Positions 55,336 to 62,974 of a stretch of DNA of 64,000 nt are shown here, piece after piece. The translations under genes were made by a program, and so were the position numbers. Numbering within the stretch: the stretch's first letter is position 1; every line of letters starts with the position of its first letter. Source of the stretch: Pseudomonas azotoformans (GTDB lineage: Bacteria > Pseudomonadota > Gammaproteobacteria > Pseudomonadales > Pseudomonadaceae); assembly GCF_900103345.1 (NCBI RefSeq), contig NZ_LT629702.1, forward strand, positions 5,254,501-5,318,500, read 5' to 3'. Under the pieces are notes generated by a model. The model did not search any database. It saw only the letters and a list, made by a program, of their open reading frames with translations, and had not been told where the DNA came from.

Positions 55336-57144
55336 ATGAGTGACGCACCGCCCAAAGCGGACCAGGAATCCAGCCTGAAAATCTATCTCCGGCTGCTGGG
55401 CTATGTGAAACCGTACATCGGCATGTTCCTGCTGAGTATCGTGGGCTTCGTGATCTTTGCTTCCACCCAGCCGATGCTCGCCGGGATCCTCAAGTACTTC
55501 GTGGATGGCTTGAGCAACCCGGACGTGGTGTTCATGCCCAAGGTCCCGTTCTTCAAGGACCTGAAATTGCTGATGGCCGTGCCGCTGCTGATCATCCTGA
55601 TTGCCGCGTGGCAGGGCCTGGGCTCGTTCCTGGGCAACTACTACCTGGCCAAGGTCTCCCTCGGCCTGGTGCATGACCTGCGGGTCCAGCTGTTCAACAA
55701 GTTGCTGGTGCTGCCCAACCGTTACTTTGACACGCATAACTCCGGACACCTGATTTCCCGCATCACCTTCAACGTGACCATGGTCACCGGCGCCGCCACG
55801 GATGCGATCAAGGTCGTGATCCGCGAGGGTTTGACGGTAGTGTTCCTGTTTGGCTACCTGCTGTGGATGAACTGGAAGCTGACCTTGGTGATGCTGGCGA
55901 TCCTGCCGCTGATCGCCGTGATGGTCGGCAGCACCAGCAAGAAATTCCGCAAGCAGAGCAAGAAGATTCAGGTGGCGATGGGCGATGTCACCCACGTGGC
56001 CTCGGAGACCATCCAGGGCTACCGCGTGGTGCGCAGCTTTGGTGGCGAAAGTTATGAGGAGCGCCGTTTTGCCGCGGCCAGCCAGGGCAACACCGACAAG
56101 CAACTGCGCATGAACAAGACCGGCGCGGTCTACACGCCAATGCTGCAGTTGGTGATCTATACCGCCATGGCGACATTGATGTTCCTGGTGCTGCTGCTGC
56201 GTGGCGATGCCACGGCGGGAGACCTGGTGGCCTACATCACTGCGGCTGGCCTGCTGCCCAAGCCGATCCGCCAGCTGTCGGAAGTCAGCTCGACGATCCA
56301 GAAAGGCGTGGCCGGTGCCGAAAGCATCTTCGAGCAACTGGATGAAGAGCCGGAAGTCGACAGTGGCACCGTGGAGCGTGATCGCGTCAGCGGCCGCCTC
56401 GACGTGCGCAACCTGAGCTTCACCTACCCAGGTGCCGAGCGCGAAGTGCTGAAGAACATCAGCTTCACCGCGGAGCCTGGACAGATGATCGCCCTGGTCG
56501 GGCGTTCCGGCAGCGGCAAGTCCACGCTGGCCAGCCTGATTCCGCGTTTCTACCACCACGAAACTGGAGAAATCCTGTTGGACGAGGTGGAGATCGAGGA
56601 CTACCGCCTGCGCAACCTGCGCCGACATGTGGCCCAGGTGACCCAGCACGTCACGCTGTTCAATGACACCGTGGCCAACAACATCGCCTACGGCGACCTG
56701 GCGGATGCGCCGCGTGAGGACATCGAAAAAGCCGCCGCTGATGCCTATGCCATGGACTTCATTGCCGAGTTGCCCAAAGGCCTGGACACCGAAGTCGGTG
56801 AGAACGGCGTGCTGCTGTCCGGCGGCCAGCGGCAGCGCTTGGCCATCGCCCGTGCATTGCTGAAAAATGCCCCGCTGCTGATTCTGGATGAGGCGACGTC
56901 GGCACTCGACACCGAGTCCGAGCGTCACATTCAGGCCGCGCTGGACAAGGTCATGAAAGGCCGCACCACCCTGGTGATCGCACACCGTCTGTCCACCATC
57001 GAGAAAGCCGACATGATTCTGGTGATGGACCACGGCGAAATTGTCGAGCGTGGTACACATATGGAACTGCTGGCCATGGGCGGCTATTACTCGCGCCTGC
57101 ACGCCATGGGTCTGGATGAGCCGGTAACGGCGAATATCACCTGA
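55336..57144 (+). CDS. msbA: Lipid A/LPS core flippase ATPase
   Basis: 602 residues: six membrane helices in about 1-310, then an ABC domain with Walker A VGRSGSGKST near 392, signature LSGGQRQR near 496 and Walker B LLILDEAT near 516. MsbA flips core-lipid A across the inner membrane. It starts nine bases after waaL. A stem-loop follows. Confidence 0.96.
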   Translation: MSDAPPKADQESSLKIYLRLLGYVKPYIGMFLLSIVGFVIFASTQPMLAGILKYFVDGLSNPDVVFMPKVPFFKDLKLLMAVPLLIILIAAWQGLGSFLGNYYLAKVSLGLVHDLRVQLFNKLLVLPNRYFDTHNSGHLISRITFNVTMVTGAATDAIKVVIREGLTVVFLFGYLLWMNWKLTLVMLAILPLIAVMVGSTSKKFRKQSKKIQVAMGDVTHVASETIQGYRVVRSFGGESYEERRFAAASQGNTDKQLRMNKTGAVYTPMLQLVIYTAMATLMFLVLLLRGDATAGDLVAYITAAGLLPKPIRQLSEVSSTIQKGVAGAESIFEQLDEEPEVDSGTVERDRVSGRLDVRNLSFTYPGAEREVLKNISFTAEPGQMIALVGRSGSGKSTLASLIPRFYHHETGEILLDEVEIEDYRLRNLRRHVAQVTQHVTLFNDTVANNIAYGDLADAPREDIEKAAADAYAMDFIAELPKGLDTEVGENGVLLSGGQRQRLAIARALLKNAPLLILDEATSALDTESERHIQAALDKVMKGRTTLVIAHRLSTIEKADMILVMDHGEIVERGTHMELLAMGGYYSRLHAMGLDEPVTANIT

Positions 57145-57146
57145 TG

Positions 57147-57173
57147 TACCGGGGCGCGCAATGCGCCCCGGTA
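57147..57173 (+). terminator. Stem-loop after msbA
   Basis: TACCGGGGCGC (57147-57157) pairs exactly with GCGCCCCGGTA (57163-57173) over a five-base loop, followed only by TTTG. A moderate terminator lying three bases after the msbA stop; it separates the waaL-msbA unit from the sulfotransferase unit. Confidence 0.65.
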
Positions 57174-57241
57174 TTTGTATCAGGATCCTTACCCAGCTTG
57201 ACCAAAACCAAATAATCCGCGACCTGTCGTTTGTTATGTTG

Positions 57242-57273
57242 GCCCTCTCGATTCGAATGACGAACGAGAGGGC
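57242..57273. promoter_or_regulatory. Inverted repeat upstream of the sulfotransferase
   Basis: GCCCTCTCG (57242-57250) and CGAGAGGGC (57265-57273) are exact inverted copies around a 14-base centre that itself contains TTCGAA. It lies 25 bases before the ATG at 57298 and could be an operator or a leader hairpin. Confidence 0.45.
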
Positions 57274-57297
57274 TAACCTTCTTGCGTGGGTAATGGA

Positions 57298-58002
57298 ATG
57301 TTGCAACGTCTGCTCTGGAAATTGCTTCCCAAGCCCCAAAGGGTGTTTTTGCTGGGGCGGTTGTCGGTAGTGGATCGCCAGGCTGTGAATAAATCCCTGT
57401 CTGGATATGCCACCCTCAATCCGGCTTTCGAACGACACAAATGCGTGTTTATCCATGTGCCCAAATGCGCGGGAAGCAGTGTTTGCTCGGCGTTGCTCGA
57501 TGGGCGTTGGCCGGGGCACCTGCCGTATTACTGGTACCAGCAGCAATTTCCCGAGCACTGCGAGCGCAGCTTCAAGTTTGCCTTCGTGCGTGACCCGCTG
57601 GAGCGTGCCTACTCGGCCTATACCTACTTGCGCAGCAATCATATGGGCGGTCGTGACCTGCATGCCCAGGCGCTGGTTTCCAGCTATCGTGACTTTGATC
57701 ACTTCGTCGCCGGCTGGCTGCACCCCGACAATCTGCGGCGCCAACTGCACTTTGCCCCCCAGACTGATTTCCTGGTGGATCAGGTGGGCCACATGGCCAT
57801 GGATTTCCTGGGGCGCCAAGAGTCCCTGGAGCAAGACTTCCGGCACCTGTGTGAGCGTCTCGGCGTGACTACATTCCTGCCACATCTCAATATTTCACTG
57901 GGTCGGCGCAACGAGCCGGTCAGGGATTTCTGCACCCTGCGCACACGCCGACTGGTCCGGCGTGCCTATCAACGTGACTATGAGGTCCTGGGTTATGAAT
58001 AG
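57298..58002 (+). CDS. Sulfotransferase family 2, probable PAPS-dependent carbohydrate sulfotransferase
   Basis: 234 residues from the ATG at 57298; a GTG start at 57286 is possible. The 5'-phosphosulfate loop is HVPKCAGSS at 53-61 and the 3'-phosphate motif is VRDPLERAYSAY at 97-108, both typical of the Sulfotransfer_2 family, which transfers sulfate from PAPS to a sugar hydroxyl. No signal or membrane helix, so it should act in the cytoplasm. It overlaps cysC by 8 bases, which makes its co-substrate. Its place inside the LPS region suggests core or O-antigen sulfation. Confidence 0.85.
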   Translation: MLQRLLWKLLPKPQRVFLLGRLSVVDRQAVNKSLSGYATLNPAFERHKCVFIHVPKCAGSSVCSALLDGRWPGHLPYYWYQQQFPEHCERSFKFAFVRDPLERAYSAYTYLRSNHMGGRDLHAQALVSSYRDFDHFVAGWLHPDNLRRQLHFAPQTDFLVDQVGHMAMDFLGRQESLEQDFRHLCERLGVTTFLPHLNISLGRRNEPVRDFCTLRTRRLVRRAYQRDYEVLGYE

Positions 58003-58603
58003 TCCGTCGCTTGTCAGTGGTTCTGCTTCCATCCGTCCCTTTGGCTTGTCGTTGTCGGCGGCTGCGCGGGCGGCGCTCAAGCACCAGCAGCCTTGTTGTG
58101 TATGGCTGACGGGGCTGTCCGGGTCGGGCAAGTCGACCCTGGCCAATGCCCTGGAAGTGCGGCTCAACGAGCAAGGGCGGCACACCTTTGTGCTCGATGG
58201 CGATAACTTGCGCACGGGGTTGTGCAACGACTTGGGCATGAGCGATACGGCGCGCAAGGAAAACATCCGGCGTATCGGCGAAGTGGCGCGGTTGATGGTG
58301 GACGCGGGATTGATCGTGATTGTTTCGGCGATATCTCCGTTCAGCGCCGACCGTGCGACCGCCAAAGCGCTGTTCGGGCCGGGGCAGTTCTTTGAGGTTT
58401 ACATCAGCACGCCGTTTGACGTGTGTGCCCGACGCGACCCCAAGGGTTTGTACCGCGCGGCCCTGGAAGGGCGCATCAAGGCCTTCACCGGGCTGGACAG
58501 CCCTTATGAAGCGCCGCTATGCGCCGATTGCAAAATCAACACCGATGAGGTCGAGCTGGCTGACGCAGTCGAGCTGATTCTGGCGGTTCTGTTCAAAAAA
58601 TGA
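57995..58603 (+). CDS. cysC: Stand-alone adenylylsulfate kinase
   Basis: 202 residues. Walker A GLSGSGKST at 40-48, the conserved ISPFS serine at 114, the APS-binding DGDNLRTGL at 68-76 and FTGLDSPYE at 164-172 are all intact. It makes PAPS from APS and ATP. In Pseudomonas the assimilatory pathway uses APS and a fused cysNC gene; a separate cysC next to a sulfotransferase indicates a sulfation role rather than assimilation. Begins 8 bases inside the sulfotransferase. Confidence 0.94.
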   Translation: MNSPSLVSGSASIRPFGLSLSAAARAALKHQQPCCVWLTGLSGSGKSTLANALEVRLNEQGRHTFVLDGDNLRTGLCNDLGMSDTARKENIRRIGEVARLMVDAGLIVIVSAISPFSADRATAKALFGPGQFFEVYISTPFDVCARRDPKGLYRAALEGRIKAFTGLDSPYEAPLCADCKINTDEVELADAVELILAVLFKK

Positions 58604-58666
58604 TCAGGTGCGGCCCCTGATGCGTCCTGGATAAAGCTCACGAACTAGGCGGCGCTCACCCTGTGC

Positions 58667-58672
58667 TAATAT
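58667..58672 (+). promoter_or_regulatory. Possible extended -10 of hldE
   Basis: TGTGCTAATAT contains TAATAT preceded by TG at the extended -10 spacing. It lies 34 bases before the hldE ATG. No good -35 is seen. Confidence 0.35.
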
Positions 58673-58706
58673 CGCGCCCCTGTTCATTTTGTATGTGGGT
58701 TGCTCC

Positions 58707-60131
58707 ATGAAGTTGTCCATGCCGCGATTCGATCAAGCCCCTGTCTTGGTGGTCGGCGATGTCATGCTCGACCGTTACTGGCATGGTGGTACCTCACGGA
58801 TTTCCCCTGAGGCGCCGGTGCCGGTCGTCAAGGTCGAGCAAATCGAAGACCGTCCAGGTGGCGCTGCCAACGTTGCCCTCAATATTGCCGCGCTCGGCGC
58901 CCCGGCCTCGCTGGTCGGCGTGACCGGCGACGACGAAGCCGCCGACAGCCTGGCCAACAGCCTGCGCGGTGCTGGCGTGCGTGCGCTGTTCCAGCGCATC
59001 GCCCACCAACCGACCATCGTCAAGCTGCGGGTGATGAGCCGTCACCAGCAATTGCTGCGTATCGATTTTGAAGAACCCTTCGCCACCGACGCCCTGGCCC
59101 TTAGCGGCCAGGTCGATCAGTTGCTTGAAGGTATCAAGGTGCTGGTGTTGTCCGACTACGGCAAAGGCGCCTTGAAGAATCACCAGGAACTGATCCAGGC
59201 CGCCAAGGCCAGGGGCATTCCGGTATTGGCTGATCCCAAGGGCAAGGACTTCTCGATTTATCGCGGAGCCAGCCTGATCACGCCCAATCTCAGTGAGTTC
59301 GAAGCCATCGTTGGCGGTTGCGCCGATGAGCACGACCTGGTGACCAAGGGCGCGGCGCTGATGGCCGACCTCGACCTCGGCGCCTTGCTGGTGACCCGTG
59401 GCGAGCACGGCATGACCCTGCTGCGCCCCGGCCACCCGGCGATGCACTTGCCGGCACGCGCCCGTGAAGTGTTCGACGTCACCGGCGCCGGTGACACCGT
59501 GATTTCCACCCTGGCTGCCTCGATTGCCGCCGGTGAGGAACTGCCCCACGCCGTGGCCCTGGCCAACCTGGCTGCGGGCATCGTGGTGGGCAAGCTGGGT
59601 ACCGCTGCCATCAGCGCGCCTGAATTGCGCCGTGCAATTCAGCGCTCCGAAGGCTCGGAGCGGGGCGTGCTGACCATCGAGCAGTTGCTGCTGGCGATTG
59701 ACGATGCTCGCGCTCACAACGAAAGCATCGTGTTCACCAACGGCTGCTTCGACATCCTGCACGCCGGTCACGTGACCTACCTGGAACAGGCCCGCGCCCA
59801 AGGCGATCGCCTGATCGTCGCGGTCAACGATGACGCTTCGGTCAGCCGCTTGAAAGGCCCTGGCCGTCCGATCAACAGCGTCGACCGGCGCATGGCCGTG
59901 TTGGCCGGTCTGGGGGCTGTGGACTGGGTGATCAGCTTCCCTGAAGCGACCCCGGAAAACCTGCTGGCCCAGGTCAAGCCGGACGTGCTGGTCAAGGGCG
60001 GTGACTATTCCGTCGACCAGGTCGTGGGGGCTGATATCGTCAGTGCCTACGGCGGTAAGGTCAAAGTGCTGGGCCTGGTCGAGAACAGCTCGACCACCGC
60101 CATTGTCGAGAAGATCCGCAACAATGAATAA
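58707..60131 (+). CDS. hldE: Bifunctional heptose-7-phosphate kinase/heptose-1-phosphate adenylyltransferase
   Basis: 474 residues. N-terminal ribokinase-like domain (about 1-320): GDVMLDRYWHG near the start, GGAANVALN at 51-59, and the catalytic DVTGAGDT (GAGD at 260-263). C-terminal nucleotidyltransferase (about 340-474): FTNGCFDILHAGH with the HxGH motif at 352-355. It makes ADP-heptose for waaC and waaF. The ATG at 58707 is preferred over 58689. Confidence 0.96.
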   Translation: MKLSMPRFDQAPVLVVGDVMLDRYWHGGTSRISPEAPVPVVKVEQIEDRPGGAANVALNIAALGAPASLVGVTGDDEAADSLANSLRGAGVRALFQRIAHQPTIVKLRVMSRHQQLLRIDFEEPFATDALALSGQVDQLLEGIKVLVLSDYGKGALKNHQELIQAAKARGIPVLADPKGKDFSIYRGASLITPNLSEFEAIVGGCADEHDLVTKGAALMADLDLGALLVTRGEHGMTLLRPGHPAMHLPARAREVFDVTGAGDTVISTLAASIAAGEELPHAVALANLAAGIVVGKLGTAAISAPELRRAIQRSEGSERGVLTIEQLLLAIDDARAHNESIVFTNGCFDILHAGHVTYLEQARAQGDRLIVAVNDDASVSRLKGPGRPINSVDRRMAVLAGLGAVDWVISFPEATPENLLAQVKPDVLVKGGDYSVDQVVGADIVSAYGGKVKVLGLVENSSTTAIVEKIRNNE

Positions 60132-61050
60132 GCAGGTTCTTGTCACCGGCGGCGCGGGCTTTATCGGCTCGCACCTGGTCGATGCGCTGCTCGCCAAAGG
60201 CTACGGTGTGCGGGTGCTGGATAACCTGTCCACCGGCAAGCGCAGCAACCTGCCGTTGAACAATCCGCGCGTCGAACTGCTGGAAGGCGATGTGGCCGAT
60301 GCCGAGCTGGTCGCCCGTGCCGCTGTCGGCGCAGCCGCGGTGGTGCACCTGGCAGCGGTGGCCTCGGTGCAGGCGTCGGTGGATGATCCGGTCAGCACGC
60401 ACCAGAGCAACTTCATCGGCACCTTGAATGTGTGCGAAGCCATGCGCAAGGCCGGTATCAAGCGCGTGGTTTATGCCTCCAGCGCTGCGGTATACGGCAA
60501 CAATGGCGAAGGCGCTTCCATTGACGAAGCCACCACCAAGGCGCCGTTGACACCCTATGCGTCCGACAAGTTGGCCGGCGAGCACTACTTCGATTTCTAC
60601 CGTCGCCAGCATGGCCTGGAGCCGGTGATCTTCCGCTTCTTCAATATCTTCGGGCCGCGCCAGGATCCGTCCTCGCCGTATTCCGGTGTGATCAGCATCT
60701 TCAGCGAGCGGGTGCAGCAGGGCGTACCGATTGCCGTGTTTGGCGATGGCGAGCAAACCCGCGACTTCATGTACGTGGGCGACCTGGTGGACTTGTTGGT
60801 GCAGGCGATTGAAGCGCCCGAGGCGCCATTGGGTGCAATCAATGTTGGCTGGAACCGCACCACGACGCTCAAGGATGTGCTGCAAGCCTTGGAAGACATC
60901 GTCGGCAAGCTGCCCGAGGTGACTTACGGGCCGGCCCGCTCCGGGGATATCCGGCATTCGCGGGCGAACAACCAGCGGTTACTGGCGAGTTTTACCCTGC
61001 CCGAGCCCACTCCTTTGAAGGTAGGCCTGGAGCACTTGCTCAAAGGCTGA
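60124..61050 (+). CDS. NAD-dependent sugar epimerase/dehydratase (GalE/WbpP-like)
   Basis: 308 residues, extended SDR fold. TGGAGFIGSH at about 8-17 is the Rossmann glycine motif, YASSAAVYG near 115 the catalytic Ser/Thr region and YASDK near 140 the YxxxK pair; FFNIFGPRQDPSSPYSGVIS is common in UDP-hexose 4-epimerases. It probably supplies a UDP-sugar for the core or O antigen. It overlaps hldE by 8 bases. Confidence 0.88.
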   Translation: MNKQVLVTGGAGFIGSHLVDALLAKGYGVRVLDNLSTGKRSNLPLNNPRVELLEGDVADAELVARAAVGAAAVVHLAAVASVQASVDDPVSTHQSNFIGTLNVCEAMRKAGIKRVVYASSAAVYGNNGEGASIDEATTKAPLTPYASDKLAGEHYFDFYRRQHGLEPVIFRFFNIFGPRQDPSSPYSGVISIFSERVQQGVPIAVFGDGEQTRDFMYVGDLVDLLVQAIEAPEAPLGAINVGWNRTTTLKDVLQALEDIVGKLPEVTYGPARSGDIRHSRANNQRLLASFTLPEPTPLKVGLEHLLKG

Positions 61051-61061
61051 CGCGATGTGTA

Positions 61062-61149
61062 GTGAGCGGGCTTGCCCCGCGCTGGGCTGCGTAGCGGCCC
61101 CAAAAAATCAGGAGCGCTACGCACTCCAGCGCGGGGCAAGCCCGCTCAC
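61062..61149. repeat. Paired REP element (REPIN), GCGGGCTTGCCCCGC type
   Basis: Exact 24-bp inverted arms at 61062-61085 and 61126-61149. The centre also contains GCGTAGCG/CGCTACGC as an inner stem. This is a third REP class, lying between the epimerase and the convergent gene at 61161. Confidence 0.9.
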
Positions 61150-61160
61150 AACAGCGTGAT

Positions 61161-62120
61161 TCAGGCCTTGGTTTTTTTCTTGGGTACGATCTTGCGCAGC
61201 ACCCTTTGGGCCAGGCGCTTCAATTTCGACTCTTTCTCAGGCTCAGCCAGGCCTTGCTGGCGCAGCCAGTCCTTCCAGCGAATCCGCTCCTCACGCACCA
61301 GCCAGCCTTCCTGCTGGGCGAAGCTTTCCGCCAGGTACAAACCCCGCGTGCTCGCCGGGTACAGCTGGTCTTTCTTGACGGTGTAGAGCTCGGCCAGGGG
61401 CTGGCCGTCTTTCAATGGCATCAGGTACAGGTCCGGGCGCTGGCGGTCGAGGCGGGCGACCAGTTGATCACCTTCGAGGCGCTCGTCCACATGGAACAGG
61501 CTCAGGGATTTGGCTTCCTTGGGCACTTCCAGGCGCAGGTCGTAGATCAATTGCAGCGAGGCAGTTGGCAGGTGCACGTAGGCGCGCGGGCGTTCGATCA
61601 ACTGGGTGGTGGCGCAGCGCACCGGGCGAGCCGCACCGGACAGCGGGCTGAGACGAAAGGGCAGGGCTTCGCGGTAATGCAGCGCGGAGGCATAGGGCGC
61701 CGGCAGCCAGGTGTCGTTGAAGCGCCCGCCCAGCCAGCCTTCCGGCGTTTCCAGCAGGCACTCTTCGGCAATTTCCTGGATGGCAGTGTGCAGCGGCAGG
61801 TTCAGCTCATGGGCAGGCACGTAGCCGGAGATCAGCTTGAGCACCACGTCGCCACGGTCCTGGCGGCGCTGGCGCACCAGCACCCAGTAATCCTTGTTTT
61901 GCCAATGCAGGGTCAGGCGCACCGACACGCCAAGGTTGGCCAGCTCCAGGGCGAAACGCTCGGGGTCCGGTACATCGACCGGCTTGCGCCGTTGCAGGGT
62001 CTGGGCAAAGTTGAGCGGCATGCCGACGCTCTGGTAGCTCAGGCCTTCGGGGGTGGCTTCGACGTGCAGCGGCAGTGTCTTGAAGTTGCTGGGGTTTTTT
62101 CTTATGAGCGTTCGCGGCAT
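61161..62120 (-). CDS. Uncharacterised protein with a degenerate Nudix-like stretch
   Basis: 319 residues; often labelled 'metal ABC transporter ATPase' in Pseudomonas annotation, but no Walker motifs or membrane helices are present. Residues 99-123 contain G99, E105 and QEIAEE at 115-120, resembling the Nudix box GX5EX7REUXEE with a two-residue insertion and Gln for Arg. The C-terminus is lysine-rich (RKIVPKKKTKA). AAGGAG lies six bases before the ATG at 62120. Function unknown. It follows the aldo/keto reductase gene. Confidence 0.8.
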   Translation of the reverse strand: MPRTLIRKNPSNFKTLPLHVEATPEGLSYQSVGMPLNFAQTLQRRKPVDVPDPERFALELANLGVSVRLTLHWQNKDYWVLVRQRRQDRGDVVLKLISGYVPAHELNLPLHTAIQEIAEECLLETPEGWLGGRFNDTWLPAPYASALHYREALPFRLSPLSGAARPVRCATTQLIERPRAYVHLPTASLQLIYDLRLEVPKEAKSLSLFHVDERLEGDQLVARLDRQRPDLYLMPLKDGQPLAELYTVKKDQLYPASTRGLYLAESFAQQEGWLVREERIRWKDWLRQQGLAEPEKESKLKRLAQRVLRKIVPKKKTKA

Positions 62121-62161
62121 GTCGGCTCCTTCTTGCGACGGGGTCGGCCGCGTCGGCGGCA

Positions 62162-62974
62162 TCAGAGTTGACGAATGACCTGGGCAGCGGTCGCCACGTT
62201 ATGGGCCAGGTGCAGCGGGTTAATGGTCCCGACAATAGCACTGGCGACGCCCGTTTGCGCAAACAACAACATGAAACTGGCACGAATTGGATCCATTCCC
62301 GGCTCCAGGCAAACGTGGCCGCTGGCCAAGGCCTTTTTCACCAGGATGCCCTTGCCGTGGGCCGCCGCATATTCAATGACGGTTTTCTCGGCCTGTTCGT
62401 TCAAATTGTAGGTGACCATCGCGCAATCGCCCTGTTCCAGAGCCTTCATACCGCCCTCGACGGTTTTTCCGGAAAAGCCGAAGCCACGGATCTTGCCTTC
62501 CTGTTTCAACGCCGCCAGGGTCTGGTAGACCTCGCAGTCATTGAGGATATGCAGGTCGTTACCGTCAGAGTGCACCAGCACCAGGTCGATAAAATCGGTT
62601 TCAAGTCGTTTCAGACTGCGCTCGATCGACACCCGGGTGTGGGCCGCGCTGAAGTCGTGGCTCGACGCACCGTTCTCAAACTCTTCGCCGACTTTACTGA
62701 CGATCACCCAATCTTTGCGCTGGCCGCGCAGCAGCGGCCCCAGGCGTTCTTCGCTCATGCCGTAGGCTGGCGCAGTGTCGATCAGGTTGATGCCCAGTTC
62801 GCGGGCCTGGCGCAACAGCATGCGCGCTTCGTCGTCAGCGGGGATCTGGAAGCTGCTGGGGTATTTCACCCCTTGGTCGCGGCCCAGCTTGACGGTGCCC
62901 AGGCCCAGCGGTGACACCAACAGGCCAGTGCTGCCCAAGGGGCGATGCAGGTCGTGCAGGGTAGGCAGGCTCAT
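62162..62974 (-). CDS. Aldo/keto reductase
   Basis: 270 residues, TIM-barrel AKR fold. The family motif GINLIDTAPAYGMSEERLG near residue 60 holds the catalytic Asp and Tyr; SKVGEEF near 93 and the C-terminal AIVGTINPLHLAHNV, which binds NADP, are present. The substrate is unknown. Its ATG overlaps the stop of the upstream oxidoreductase gene as ATGA, so they are cotranscribed. Confidence 0.9.
   Translation of the reverse strand: MSLPTLHDLHRPLGSTGLLVSPLGLGTVKLGRDQGVKYPSSFQIPADDEARMLLRQARELGINLIDTAPAYGMSEERLGPLLRGQRKDWVIVSKVGEEFENGASSHDFSAAHTRVSIERSLKRLETDFIDLVLVHSDGNDLHILNDCEVYQTLAALKQEGKIRGFGFSGKTVEGGMKALEQGDCAMVTYNLNEQAEKTVIEYAAAHGKGILVKKALASGHVCLEPGMDPIRASFMLLFAQTGVASAIVGTINPLHLAHNVATAAQVIRQL

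Noticed and set aside
55312..57885. An 857-codon minus-strand frame opposite msbA
   Set aside because: His/Gln-rich shadow translation that crosses a gene boundary; msbA has all ABC motifs.
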